DNA from: Rachicladosporium sp. CCFEE 5018
Lineage: Eukaryota; Ascomycota; Dothideomycetes; Cladosporiales; Cladosporiaceae
Direction of reading: 5' to 3'
Assembly (NCBI GenBank): GCA_002077045.2
Contig: KZ111221.1
Location: forward strand, 1 to 33,275
DNA length: 33,275 nucleotides
In this document: positions 10,105 through 21,882 of the stretch, piece after piece
Numbering within the stretch: the stretch's first letter is position 1
Layout: every line of letters begins with the position of its first letter
Position numbers and translations under genes: made by a program
Notes under the pieces: model-generated
What the model saw: only the letters and a program-made list of their open reading frames with translations
What the model was told of the DNA's origin: nothing
The model's database searches: none

Positions 10105-13102
10105 TCACGGCGAGGCAACAGTCTCATGATCGCTAGCATCAAGAATGTCGTACTCCTCATCCGTCAGGAACCCATCGTCGCTCTCCATGCCGCTGGCACT
10201 GAGCACCTCAATCTCATCCGTGAGGTCATCGAAGCCCTCCTCAGCAGGCGTAGTGACAGACGCAGCTGGTGCGGCAGGAACAGCAGAGCTTTCAACCTCG
10301 CCAGCCTCATTCTCAACGTAAGCAACCTTACTCTTCGTAGACGAAGACACCATGCTGCTGCTTGGGCTCTCCTTCTCCAAGCGAGGGAAGACCATCTGGC
10401 TGGTGGCGAGCTTCTCCGTCTTTTCCTCCTCAACAGGAATCTTGCTCGCCTGCTCGATGATCTTCTGTACCTTCTCGGTGGTCTGCGCACTCTTACTAGC
10501 CTCAGCACTCGGCGAGACAGGCGTAAAAGACTTGCGAGCCTCAACGAACTCAGCGCGGCAGGGATGCTTCTCGGCGCGAGCTTTGAGGATCTTGGCCTTC
10601 AGCGCCTCAACACGCATACGCGCGTGCTCCTTCTCGGCGGTTGTACGGGCGGGGGACGAAGCAGCGGAGGCGATAGAAGAGCCAGCAGGACTGCCTTGCT
10701 CACGTGCCTCGCGCTGGCGGTGGAGCGCCTCCCTAATAGCGGCGTAGCCGGTGGGGTTGCTCTGCGGGGTGCCCAAGTGCTCGAGCATCTGCTGACGCTG
10801 AGTCATCTGAGCCTGCATCGCGTTGCGGATAGTGTCTTGCTGGTTTGCGACGAAGGGGCGGGCAGGGAGCGAGACGGTGGGCTGCTCGATGGGAGTCGTC
10901 GAGACAGCATCAGCGGACTTCTTGACCTCGACGTCACACCAGAGGCGGTGACCGAACGGTGTCCCGTCAGCAGCCTTTACACGCCAGTAGCTGATAGCCT
11001 TGCCCTCGCGCATGGGAGCTTTGAGCGTGACCTTGAAGGCGATCTCCTCGCCAATCATCACCTCGCGACCGACAACATTGCTCTCAGTAGCGGCATTGAT
11101 GTCGGAGACCGAAGCTGGGTGGGTGTTGTCAACGTTGAGCATGTTGTCGCCACCAACGTAGCGTACGCTGCAGCCAGCTGGCCAGGCGAAAGGACCTTCG
11201 TTCTTCATGGTCCAGATCTGCGTGAAGCGAGCGCCTGGCTGGACAACCATGCCGTCAGCGACGCTATCGTGGACGAAGACTGCGTTCAGCAGACCAGCCG
11301 GAACGTCGCCAGCAGGGGGAGGAACCAAAGCATTCTTGGCGGAGGTAAAGATGGGAATGGGCTGCGACTTCTCAAGCGTTGGCTTAATTTCACCAACAGT
11401 CTTGACGGCAGTAGTCTTGATCGGCACGGTCGCAGGAGCAGCCTCAGAAGTAGTCTCGGGACGCTTGTCACCCAGATTGCGAACATTGCCACGCTGATCC
11501 TCGTTCATGGTCGTGATGCTGACATTGCGAACGGGCGTCTTGAACTTGATCAACGGATGCGTGCGATTATGGTGGTGGCTCGGCAGAGCCTCGCAGTTGG
11601 CGCAAAAGTCGGTGTCGTGGCACACAGCGCACTTGTAGCGGACACCAGTGATGAAGGTGCTGTTGGTCTTGCACAGGGGACCGTCACAGTAGATGCCAGC
11701 GTGGCGGATGAAGTTGGGAGCGATGTCCACGATGGGCGTGTAGATCGCGGCGAAGCGGTGCTGAGGATGGATGTGAGGAGCGCTTTGGACGCACTCCCTG
11801 CAGTAGTCAAAGTCTGGGCAGCTGAGGCACTTGTGGCGAACGCCATAGATGGACTTGTCGCAGCCGTCGCAGATGGCATTGTGGCGGATGTTGCGGCCGG
11901 GAGTGAGCATGCTCTCCTCGGTCATGGACAGGATCGTCTTCTCTGTGGCGCGATCGAATGCGTGAGCAGGGTGGTGACCGTGCTTACCGCGAGCGTGGCA
12001 CTTCAGACAAAGGTCGAAATCCTCACACTGCTGGCAAGTGACAAACATCTCCTCAGGCGCTGTGTCAATGCAGTTGTTGCAAGTGCGCACTGGACCCTCG
12101 AAGTAAGGGTCACTCTTGAGATGACCGACAGGGACAGCCCCTGGCACCTTCTCGTTCTCGTGCTTGGGCTTGCGGCCGATGCGCTCCGTGGTGCTTGTGA
12201 TGACCTTGCCATCTTTGATGAAGCGTTTGATCAGCCAGTGACCCTCGCCTGGGCAGAGCTTGCCGGTAGCAATGCAGCCCTCGCAGAGATCGTAGTCGCC
12301 ACTGTCACAGATGCTGCAGTGGTAGTGGGCATCCTGCATGGCGGCATCGCACTCATTGCAGTAGACTGACCACATCGGGTGGACAGTGGTGGTGTTGGAG
12401 CTGTTCAGTGCTGGCTCACGAGTGCGGAAGGCAAGCTCGCAGGAAGTGGTAGCAGCAGACTTGCTGGCGTTGGCGAGTGCGGCGAAGAAGTCTGTGCGGT
12501 CGGCAGTGAAGGGCTTGGGGACTGGTGCCTCGTCATCGACAAGAGTCTGCTGCGAAGCGCGTGCCTCCCTGAACTCGAAGATGCCGGAGCCGATGTTCTT
12601 CGTGTTGGTGGGTGTAGCCTCGCGGAGAGAGGGAGTCTGAGCCGGGGAGCTGACGATGACTGGCTCCATGGTCTTTGGTGTAGCCTTGGTGTCCTCAGCG
12701 ACTGGTGCCTCTTCCTGAACAGCTTCCGGAGCTACAGTTGCCTTGAGCCTCAGCTTCAACTTGGCCTTTGCGGCACGGATGAGAGTCTTGAAGACTTGTG
12801 GGTTGGTGGCGTCGAGGACAATGTAGCCACCTGCTGAGTCAGAGAAGCGCTCGAAGATGACGTGCTGCTCGGGCTTGATGATGCTGAGGCAGGTGCGGAG
12901 CTGTGTTGGAGTGTCAGTCGTGAGTACAGTATTGCAGTGTTGTTGGGTGATGGACTTCACATACCTTGTCAATCAGCACCCCCGCTCCCAGGTCGCGCAG
13001 AGGGAGCTTCAGCTTGCGCAGGTTGTCGTTGACCGAGATCTTGACGGTGATGAGTGTATCCGGGCCGACACTGCTGCCGCTATGATGGCCTGGTGCTGCC
13101 AT
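10105..13102 (-). CDS. nbr1: NBR1-type selective autophagy receptor (PB1, four ZZ, FW domain, LIR), two exons
   Basis: The 977-residue product has a PB1-like domain at about residues 16-100, four ZZ zinc fingers (about 220-268, 315-360, 383-427 and 443-492), each with C-x2-C pairs and terminal His residues, and the NBR1-specific Ig-like FW domain (about 583-703, with FTQIWTMKNEGPFAWPAGC and ending GHRLWCDVEV). A long disordered tail follows, and near the C-terminus lies an acidic Atg8-interacting motif, TDEEYDILDAS (about 960). NBR1 proteins carry cargo to autophagosomes or vacuoles; in fungi the FW and ZZ domains bind vacuolar hydrolases such as alpha-mannosidase. I see no UBA domain. Exon 1 is 13102-12965, the intron 12964-12901 (64 nt, GTATGT...ACACAG) and exon 2 is 12900-10105. 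The intron splits the PB1 domain; joining gives GVLIDKLRTCLSIIKPEQ. A (CA)n run lies in the 5' UTR, 10 bp from the ATG. Confidence 0.95.
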
Positions 13103-13111
13103 GATGGTGGA

Positions 13112-13136
13112 TGTGTGTGTGTGTGTGTGTGTGTGT
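13112..13136. repeat. (TG)12 dinucleotide microsatellite in the NBR1 5' UTR
   Basis: Twenty-five bases of perfect TG alternation; on the coding strand of NBR1 it reads (CA)12, ending 10 bp before the ATG at 13102. A shorter TG run follows near 13159-13166. Confidence 0.95.
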
Positions 13137-13486
13137 AGTGAGGTGTTGGATGCGTGGTGTGTGTGTGAGGCCGCTCTCCAGCTGAGAGGTGTTCTAGGCG
13201 GCGGCTGTGGGTGGTGACGTACTGAGCCTCGCTTCACCGATAAGGCGGTGGTGACAGTGAGGGACAGCGCGCAGCGGAGTTGGGATGATGAGGATAGGGT
13301 GCAAAGTATTCAGGTGACCAGCAGACGGGTTGTCTGATAGCACTTTAGTGTAGGTGGTGGCAGAGCGGCGGTGGGAAGACGCAAGATGAGAGCTGCCTTG
13401 CGAGAGCTCTTCGGTGCACGGATGGGGGCGTGACTCTACAACCACACGGCTTCTCCCGTTTCGCCTTCACTTCACCGGCGTCACAG

Positions 13487-13522
13487 CTTGTAGCCTTGCT
13501 TGTAGCCTTGCTTGTAGCCTTG
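13487..13522. repeat. Three exact copies of a 12-bp tandem repeat
   Basis: The unit CTTGTAGCCTTG occurs at 13487-13498, 13499-13510 and 13511-13522 without mismatch. It is in the intergenic region between NBR1 and the Btz gene and codes for nothing recognisable. Confidence 0.95.
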
Positions 13523-13952
13523 CGTTGTCAGCATGCCGTGCCTGTGCTTCACTTGTGTCTATTTCGACACGAGAGAACATGCGAGCACTTTCTATGCGAC
13601 AGCAAGATGCTAATTGCAGGTGCCATGCTTACAGATAGCGTGGCAGCTGCGATCACGTGGCGATGCTGAATATGATCGTCACTGCCTCGCAATTGCTGCT
13701 GTACCGAGATGAAGGTGTGATAGATCGCAATACGGAATGCTCACTGTGCATCAAGTGATACAATGCAATCAATACCAAGAGCGCTCGTTCTCACGAGTAG
13801 CCAAACGCTCGCCTTCACAAAGATTGATATACCTGAACGCCATGCTTGCTTCCCCAAAGAACGTTGACAAAATCCAAGTCACACCCAGCTCACATTCCCA
13901 AATCGGCGTCCTCTGGATACTCAAACCGCCATCCTTCCATGCTGTCACAGTG

Positions 13953-16025
13953 CTACTGCGTAGTCCCATAACCCCAGTTCTGCCCTCCAGCATCAACAGC
14001 GGGATAGTAATACCCGCTCTCCTCCGGGCCCGGCGTCGGTGGTGGCAGTCCAGGCATGGCATATGCGGGCACAAAGCTCTCCGCCGGCTGATACTCGGTT
14101 GCTGAGGGTGCCGACGGCTGCTGAGCGACGTCTGCTGCGGGAAGATAGAAGACCATGCCGTTGCTTTCGTGCGCCACCATTCCGGACGGTGCTTGCAATG
14201 CCTCAGTAGGGTGGGACAGAGGCGCTTGTTGATGCGTCGGGCTCTGCGCGATGTACTGCTGTTGGAGTGGGCCTGCCGGAGGCATGTACATTTGCATCGG
14301 TGCTGGCTGGCCGTAGTAGTATGGCTGCCGGGGAGGCGGGTATTGAGGGTAGTACATATTTGGAGGGTGGAAGTTCTGGCCATGCATAGCTTGCTCCGGT
14401 ATACCCAGCAGTGGAGTGCCGCTCGCAGATACTTGCGGCGCGAAGTCGTAAGTAGTTCCAGGCGCATAGTACTGGCCTTGCTGCTGGGCATAGACGGGCT
14501 GTTCGGTCATGTGTGCCGGCAGCTGATTGTGGAATGGCTGTTGCGAGCTGCTACTTGAAGGCCGTCGCGCTTGTTGCAAAGCAGCTGGTGACTCGATACC
14601 TGTGACAGAGATGGTCTTCTGCGGCCTAGGCTGATGAAGAGCGACTGTCGGTGTACCTGTCATCATGGGTTTCTGTGGCAGTGGGTATGTGTGCATGATC
14701 TGACCGGTCGGTGTTTGGTAGCCCGACAAAGGCGCTGGGGAGGTGCCGTTCGAGTACATGCGTCCACCAGGTGGGAGATTGACGAAAGGCCTGGGCTGTC
14801 CGTGAAAGCCACTGCTGAACGATGCGGGCGAGAAGGCACCGTCTCGTCCAGCGATCGAGGATCTTCGGCTTGCTGCGACGCTAGCAGAGTACATGCTATC
14901 GCCAAAGACGCTTGTGCGGCGGCTGTGAGGACCGTAGCTGATGTTGCCACGCTGATACGTATTGCTCCCATAGCCGCGCTGATTAGGCCGCAGTTGCCGT
15001 GGGATAAACACGAATGATCGGTCAGCGGAAGGGAAGATGTACTTTGGACCATAGCCATACAAATATACCCGAACGGGCTTGTCTCTCCGCAGTGGAGGTC
15101 TGTGATCCGGAAAGCGCATCTGTCTCTTCACCGCGAGAGGTTCCTGCATCGTGATCGCTTTCGACATTCCAGGTAGGGAGACACGCACCGGAACTTTTCC
15201 AAGGACAAACGCTGTAGCTTGCGGAGCGGCAGTAGCAGGAGGCTGCCGTTGAGGCAGACTGTTGGTCTTTGGGAATATCCGTGCGGACTCTTCCTGATCT
15301 CGTGTGAGAGAAGCAGCCTGTGGTGCTGCAGCAGCAGCAGCAGGTGGCTCCTCGTTGATGACTTCGTGGAGATCATGCTTCCATGTCGGCTCGCGTGGTG
15401 CTTGGAAGCCTGCCACATACGGTCCTCCAAACCCTCGCCCACGTCCTCGTCCTGCGAATCCTCCACGCTCCGGTGCTGGACCGCGTGTGGTCGGACTACC
15501 GCGCGTGTCGTGCATAAAGAAGTTGCCACGATTCGGGATGAAGGCGGGGTCTGCATCTCTCTTCCTCCGGTATTCCTCATGTTCACGCCGTTGGCGATCG
15601 ATGGGTCGATCGACGCGGATGTTGCCGGAAGGTGCCTGCACAGGCTGGGCTCGCTTCTCTGCGGCAACAGAGACGGAGTCACCCACGTCCTCAAAGTCCA
15701 GCGCTTTTCCTGGCGTATCGTCGATTGAGAGTCCGCGCATCATGCCCTCGGTGTCTGCGCTGGCCTTGAATGTGGGCTGCTCCGGTTCGACCTGCGACTT
15801 CTTTGCAGCTCCCTTGGATCCATTGACATGATCATGCGGCACAGATCCCGACTGCTGTGCATCGGCCGTTCCATTCCCATGCGGCGCTTCAGCGACTGTG
15901 CTCTCCTCCCCTTCGCCGAGCACACTGCCCGCTGATCCCTCACTCTGCGAGTCTCCCACCATGGCCGACTCATCATCATCGCCTTCCGAGCGTCGCCGGC
16001 CAAGCAAATGCTTCCGTGCCGCCAT
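13953..16025 (-). CDS. Btz-domain protein (CASC3/Barentsz-like, exon-junction-complex type)
   Basis: A single exon encodes 690 residues from the ATG at 16025. After an acidic Ser/Glu-rich N-terminus, the Btz (SELOR) signature appears at about residues 150-226: YRRKRDADPAFIPNRGNFFM, then HDTRG, an Arg-Gly patch (GGFAGRGRGRGFGG, about 187-200) and TWKHDLHEVINEE. In animals this region wraps eIF4A3 and RNA in the exon junction complex. The remaining two thirds are low-complexity, rich in Pro, Gln, Tyr and Ser (for example YYPQYPPPRQPYYYGQPAP), which suits an RNA-granule protein. In filamentous fungi Btz proteins are poorly studied; the role in EJC assembly, localisation or decay is inferred from the domain. 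It is divergent from the NO VEIN-like gene with 621 bp between starts. No intron is evident. Confidence 0.88.
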   Translation of the reverse strand: MAARKHLLGRRRSEGDDDESAMVGDSQSEGSAGSVLGEGEESTVAEAPHGNGTADAQQSGSVPHDHVNGSKGAAKKSQVEPEQPTFKASADTEGMMRGLSIDDTPGKALDFEDVGDSVSVAAEKRAQPVQAPSGNIRVDRPIDRQRREHEEYRRKRDADPAFIPNRGNFFMHDTRGSPTTRGPAPERGGFAGRGRGRGFGGPYVAGFQAPREPTWKHDLHEVINEEPPAAAAAAPQAASLTRDQEESARIFPKTNSLPQRQPPATAAPQATAFVLGKVPVRVSLPGMSKAITMQEPLAVKRQMRFPDHRPPLRRDKPVRVYLYGYGPKYIFPSADRSFVFIPRQLRPNQRGYGSNTYQRGNISYGPHSRRTSVFGDSMYSASVAASRRSSIAGRDGAFSPASFSSGFHGQPRPFVNLPPGGRMYSNGTSPAPLSGYQTPTGQIMHTYPLPQKPMMTGTPTVALHQPRPQKTISVTGIESPAALQQARRPSSSSSQQPFHNQLPAHMTEQPVYAQQQGQYYAPGTTYDFAPQVSASGTPLLGIPEQAMHGQNFHPPNMYYPQYPPPRQPYYYGQPAPMQMYMPPAGPLQQQYIAQSPTHQQAPLSHPTEALQAPSGMVAHESNGMVFYLPAADVAQQPSAPSATEYQPAESFVPAYAMPGLPPPTPGPEESGYYYPAVDAGGQNWGYGTTQ

Positions 16026-16646
16026 GACTCTGCTGCCCGTAGTAGAACGATGGCGCTGTACAGGTGCTGTCTCTCATGTATGGCTGTGGACGGAGTTCAG
16101 GGCCGTGAATGAGGTAAGAGGCGGCGCGTCGCCATCCGGCCCTGCGATTATTGCATGTACTTCCAGTGATGTTCTAAAAGTCCCAGAGTGACAGTCTATA
16201 CCTCTGCGTAGTCAGGACATGGCGCTGCTGTATATTCTATGAATGAGCCTCCACGTACGTACAATTCCTTGGGCAGGAGACACGGCGGGAATGACGGAAT
16301 GCGGCCGCATGCTACGGGTGACTAGACGTCTAAAAGTAATCAAAGGACTCCAGCATTCCTTGGGCTCATGTACGCCGCCCAGGCTAACTTACTCAACACC
16401 TTGCACCTTTATATGGCAGACACTGGGACGGCGAGAGGTCCATACTGTCTTTGAGTACGTGCCAAGTCTGTCGGGTAGCACTGCTCACTAAGTCAAAGCC
16501 CTGCGCCCCATCTCCCGCGGTGCCTACTGCCACCTCCTCTTGTCTTGCGGTCTGTCGCACTCGGACGATTCTTGATCGTTGAGGGCCTGGTAGTCAAGAG
16601 CCTGATCGTGGAGCAGTTCCCCTTTCGGATCGTATGGTTGCAAGGC
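16026..16646. promoter_or_regulatory. Divergent promoter region between the Btz gene (-) and the NO VEIN-like gene (+)
   Basis: 621 bp separate the two start codons. No protein-like frame is present. No TATA box or repeated site stands out; promoter function is inferred from the geometry of the two genes. Confidence 0.4.
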
Positions 16647-19600
16647 ATGGCTTCTCGTCGTGACGCCAAGGGCGTGATCGACAAGATACGCAAGTCTCGT
16701 CGTGCCAATGATCCTGGCGGAGCAGCAGCTGATGCAAACGCTCGTAGCCTGTCGCGAGCGCTGGACATGTATTGCACACCTCTTGACGGACAGATGATAC
16801 AGTCGCACTGACCTGAAACTCGACAGGCTATCGACGCAGCTGTACACGAAGTCGACCCACTTCATGCTAGAGCTCATCCAGAACGCCGACGACAACACCT
16901 ATGCGCCAGGCGTCGATCCCATCTTGACTCTCGCATACCGCGAAGACGGCTATCTCTGGGTCGGCTGCAACGAGATCGGCTTCAGCAAGGCAAATGTCGA
17001 AGCCATATGCGACATCAACGATAGCACCAAGAAAGTCACGAATGCGACGAAGGGCTATATTGGCGAGAAAGGCATTGGCTTCAAATCGGTCTTCAAGGTT
17101 GCAAACGTTGTCTGGGTATCATCTGGTCACTACACTTTCAGGTTCGAGCGTGACTCCGTGCTTGGTATGATCGTACCGATTTGGTGTGACTTCAATGCCA
17201 CCCCGACAGTATCAGAGCGCACCATGTTCTGTCTTCAAATACCAGACGTCCAGGACCGGAAGACCGTGAAAGCAGACTTACTCAGCCTGCAGACGGAGCT
17301 GTTGCTCTTCCTCCGAAAGCTGCGGAACATCAATGTGTGCATCTACGATGTGGGCTCTGTGGAACCGACTTCTGGCTTCACTCTGAAGCGCAGGCAGCTC
17401 CCCGAGCCTCAACCGCAGACTATCGTCACTTTGCATCGTGCAGATCTGGTTCATCCAAGCACTGAGGACATCGAAGAGCTCATGATTACCAGGCTCATTG
17501 TAGAAGGCATGCCACATGAGAGCAAACGCGAGGGCATCGCTGCGACGGAGGTAGTCCTGGCCCTCCCGATCTCGGCGGATGCTGCAAGTCTACCGCCACG
17601 ACCAATCTACAATTTCCTGCCCATAGCGATTCTTGGCTTTACAGTGCGTCGGGTAATGCAGCTTGTAGGTAATTTTCGCTCACTTTTGTCCAGTTCTTGC
17701 TTCAAGCCGATTTCATCTTGACAGCCAATCGGGAAAACATCGCGAGTGACAATGCATGGAATAATGCACTACTCGACGGTGCTGTGGACCTCTTCATCAC
17801 AGCTGTCCGACAGTGTAACCGCACGGGTATCTGTAAGTACAGCTGGCCCGCCTTTGCGACTTGCAGAGAGGCAGCTCATGGTACCGTCATGGATGGGTTC
17901 ATGACCAGACTCCGAAAAGCGCTGCAAGATGAGAGCGTACTGGAAAGTCAAGCTGGCTACCTCAGTCGTCCATCAGAGCTAATGCTGGTGCCGGAGCACT
18001 TCACAAACGGAGCATCATCGTTGCGGCCGCTCTTTGATGCTGATGTGAACGTATTCAAGTATGCTTCATTTGACTACAAGCCACGCGAGCTCGAGATGTT
18101 GGGTGTACCAAAGCAGACGCCGCAGCAAATATGTGCACTGCTGAGATGGATGACACCCGCGCAGCTGGAGGCTAAGACTGCGGCTTGGCACTCGAAGCTG
18201 GCTGCAGGCATTGCAATGTCGGAGCCTTCGGCGTTTGCGACTGCGAGAATCATCCCGCTCAGAAGTGGCGAATGGGTCTCCGCTAATGACGGCTCTGTGT
18301 TCCTCCCTAGCGAGGAAGATGGGCTCGACATACCCGACGGCATCGAGATCAGACTCGTCAGCAGGACTGCATGTGCGGATCCTGCAAGACGGCGAATGTT
18401 CACTATTCTAGGAGCAAAGCCGCTCAACCAGTCTCAAATCTGTCAGCAGATCCTTGAACGCCATCGCTTCCTGAGCATCTCGAACAACTCGCTATCCCCA
18501 CATGATATTGTCGCCCATGCCTGGTACCTCTTCTCGTACGGGAGTCTTGGTCTGGAGTACGGGGCATTGAAGATGGTCAACGAGCTTAGGCAGGCCGTAC
18601 GTGGCGAAGACTTGTACATCCAGCACTCAGACAGCCCGTTTCGTTTGAAGGACTACTTGCCAGGATCCTCGTTCGCGGCAGACTTTGCTCACCCTCTGTA
18701 CCTCGAGCAGGGTAATCCTAGTACTCGGCCACGCTGGTACGCTTGGCTCAATACTACCCTGCATGTTTCGCTGCTGCCCAACTTGACAGGCAGTCGTAAA
18801 GGCGCGATCACTCGAGAGTTCCGGTACCTCGTTGACAATCACCATAGTCAAGTCTGGCTGACGCTCGTGAGAGACAACTGGCAGCACTACTCCATGGATC
18901 GAGGGCTACTCAGCCACAGCGTCACGACACTCTCAGTACAATGCATGGGCGATAAGTCATGTCCACTGGACGAAGCCTACCTTGGCACTACAGACATGAT
19001 GCGCGAGCCACATGCGCAAAAATACATCTCGTTGATCGATGTTCCCGACCCGGACAATCTTGGCTGGCTTAATCTCTCTAAGCTTGGGCTGCGCACTGCG
19101 CCTGATTTCGAATTCTGGCTATCGATTTTGCGCGGCATGGCGAAGATGCAACCTTCGGACATTAGCAAAGATGATGTGATACGCTGCTACAAGGCTATCG
19201 GGAAGCACGCACAACGGGATTCAGGCGAAGTAAGGTACGTTCGCAAGCTTTGCGGTGTACGTGGATACGTCTTGCTCACTTCTGTAGAAATGCTTTCGAA
19301 GCCGAGCCTCTTGTGCTGCCGTCCGTACTGAAGCCCTCATCCACTTGGCGCGCGCTCAACGAGTGTCGCTGGGCTGGGCCTTCATGCCTTGACACAATCG
19401 AGCTGCTTGGTGATAGTTCCTCGGAGTGCACAGTACTCTTTACTGACATACTCGGTGTTAAGGATATCGGGATCGTGGATGTCATTGACGGCGTCATTGC
19501 GCTCAGTGGCACTCATACCGGACACGCCAACCAGCCTGTGGCTGCGATGAAGACATTGCTGCTAACATTGTGTGCCTTCCCACTGGATGAACCGACTCTA

Positions 19601-20473
19601 GACAACCACCTCGAGGGCTTAGCTCAAGTTCCTGCAGTACCAGTACAACGACATGGGATGCACAAGCTTAGCACATTCATTGATGTAGACTGGTTCATCG
19701 CTGATCGTGCACGCATCGCGCGATGTTTCGAAGATCGCCTCTGGCTGCTAGACTTCGAGAGGAAAGACATCACCGCGTTTCAGAGGTTGCTCTTGCGCAT
19801 GAATGTGAGCGATCGGAGACTCTCACACCATGTCTCGGAAGACACTATTGCCGATGGAAAGCTGGCTGTAAAGCCGGACCCTACAATGGAGCTGCGGACG
19901 AAGGCACGATACATTGCTCTGTGAGTGTACGCATCGCCGATGTTGCAATTGGGGTCACTGACGTCTTCTAGTCTGGGTTCGACAACTGCTGAGCGTGCGC
20001 TCATATTGTCGCGCATGAAGGCCATCCAGGTCAGCACATGTACTCGCCTTCTCGTGCGTCGACATGTGATGGTGGATGGCCAACAGATCTTGGGACGAGA
20101 TGAGGCGGGGAGGGCGGTGTTGCAACGCAAGGGAAATTCAGCCCGTCTGCTGTTCACTGCCGATTTGATCTCCCGAAAGCCACTGCCATGGCATCTTGTT
20201 TGCGATACCCTGATGGCATTTCTTGGAATCCCCGAAGTTATGCATACGATACTCAATTCGATCTTGCATACCGACGACGTCGACATGATCGAAGACATCC
20301 TAGAACGGGCTAGCTTGCTAGATGAAGAGCAAGCTACTGCGTTTGCAAACGGCGACTCATCTAATGGCGTTTTGCGTGGCCCGAAGTTCCTAGACGCACA
20401 AGAGGCGGTCCAAGAGGCCAGTAATGAAAACAAGATCCGCGCTTTTCGCCGAATGCGACACTCTACCACATAA
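16647..20473 (+). CDS. NO VEIN-like GHKL (HSP90/histidine-kinase-like) ATPase protein, five exons, C-terminus apparently missing
   Basis: The product is 1,204 residues. Exons are 16647-16768, 16827-17643, 17694-19234, 19288-19920 and 19972-20473, with four introns of 50-58 nt. The GHKL ATP-binding fold is near the N-terminus. The N box is ELIQNADDN (Glu56-Asn64), the second box is NEIGFSKANVEAIC (from Asn89), and the glycine lid is GYIGEKGIGFKSVF (117-130). FLLQADFILTANRENI after intron 2 is also typical of the family. Plant NO VEIN acts in vascular development; the fungal role is unknown. Long homologues end in a DUF3883/NOV C-terminal nuclease-like domain, which I cannot find. The frame stops at 20471-20473 and non-coding subtelomeric-looking sequence follows. 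An alternative splice (GTAATG at 20420 to CAG at about 20488) would extend the protein to 20708 without adding that domain. Confidence 0.85.
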
Positions 20474-21882
20474 GTCTATATTCTCAGGCGATGAGCCGGC
20501 TTCGCAACACTTCCGGCAGCAAATGCTGTTTGACGTCTCGAGACCCGCATCGACTATGGCCTTGACTTCCCTTATCGCTGGCATCCCCGTCGCAAGTCAT
20601 CAAAGTATGTGCTCGTGTAGTGACCCTCAACCTGTCCACTCGAGGGTAAAGTCGGCCCCGGGAATCATTACGAGCTCGCCATGCCTTAGCAGCTTCGAGG
20701 CCCTCTGATCAGTTCGGCAACGCGACGGTTCTCGCGTCCGAGGAGTTGGCAACAGAACTGGGTCCAACCGAACATATGATTGAAATTTGGTCTCGTTGGT
20801 TGCTCAATCGTGACCAAATCAAATCCGAATCTTCCCTAATGAGATCATCATCGCCGCGCAATCTTGAATGAGTTGGTTAGTGTGGCTGATCGATTGTGGT
20901 GTTTCATCTGACCGTTGTAGGTGTATAAGGTATGAAGCGCGACTTTCGTTTGTCACGTGCAGCCAATCGGACTGCGCGGCGCTACCCGCTCCCGTTACCG
21001 ACTTCCAAATCTCGTTATCTGTGTGCTCATAGCCCTGAACCATCACCAGATACCGTATGCTTCGACTCATAGATCCCAACGATCCCGTCGATGCTCTCAT
21101 CTCATCATTGCTTCCATCGACGGGCAGAGTCGAACATGCTATCTAGTCGATCCACGTTCATCTACACTCACGCGTGTCCCGCGATCTGCGCCCGCTTTGC
21201 TATGCTCACACGTATGTCTCTGAAGATGCTCCGAGACACGCGACAACGGGATCCTTCTCGTCATCATATCTGGGACACAGGCTACAATCACGTGAATAAT
21301 TTTCACTGCGTACCAAGCATTGGTCTCCCAGGACCCATTGACCATTCGCCCGGGCAGATGAACAAGCTATCCGTCTGGCGTGCAAAATCGACCCGTTGCG
21401 AGCTGTGACAGCCCACGGCAGTTATCAACGTCCAATTCCCAGCCGTGTCTCGGCCTGCAGTGGCAATGCCAAGCAAGTCGACATTGTGTGTTCGCCGCGT
21501 GACTCTCTTTCAAGACATCCAGGAGTCGGAAGGGTTGATGAAGCTTGCCTCTTTGATGGCAGCATCTCATGTCGGAGCTCTAGCCCGTCGCCCCTACCGT
21601 GATGACGACTTTTCCCTAACTAGATTGATGCGGATACGGCGAAATTCGACTCAACATAGGCCGTCCACCCGTTGGCAGCTCGCGGACTTCATCGGTCCTC
21701 GCTCTGCTGTTACATCGCCTCGGTCTGAGACAACAGCGACCTGCCTACGGATGTACAATGTTTCTGGACTCTTAGCGCAAGCGCTCAGCCGTATGCGCTG
21801 ATGGCTCAAGTAGCTCACTTCCCATGGTAAGTGCTTCTCGTTTGGTTGTCCTCCGTCCCCCCCCTCGCGACGCTGCCTGCGC
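20474..21882. other. Gene-poor subtelomeric stretch with possible coding remnants
   Basis: 1.4 kb without a supported gene. Up to 20708 the +1 frame relative to the last NO VEIN-like exon stays open (LFDVSRPASTMALTSLIAG) and may be its decayed or spliced end. Frame 1 from 21091 to 21801 is open except for a TGA at 21406-21408 and includes protein-like stretches (RRVTLFQDIQESEGLMKLAS), but no family is recognised. The last part must contain the promoter of the repeat-protein gene. Confidence 0.4.

Larger units (their letters stand above)
13103..13952. other. Intergenic: NBR1 promoter and 3' flank of the Btz gene
   Basis: 850 bp. It holds the NBR1 promoter and 5' UTR next to 13102, a (TG)n microsatellite, a three-copy 12-bp tandem repeat, and the 3' flank of the Btz-domain gene. 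Small open frames in it are made by these repeats and are not supported as genes. Confidence 0.5.

Noticed and set aside
10075..12369. 764-codon plus-strand open frame opposite NBR1
   Set aside because: It is antisense to a gene with strong ZZ and FW domains; its own translation is Leu/Arg/Ala-rich with no recognisable fold. It is a GC-driven shadow frame.
13414..13669. Two small plus-strand frames with a Cys/Leu/Ala/Ser-rich repeat
   Set aside because: The apparent peptide repeat is only the translation of the 12-bp tandem repeat at 13487-13522, in two frames.
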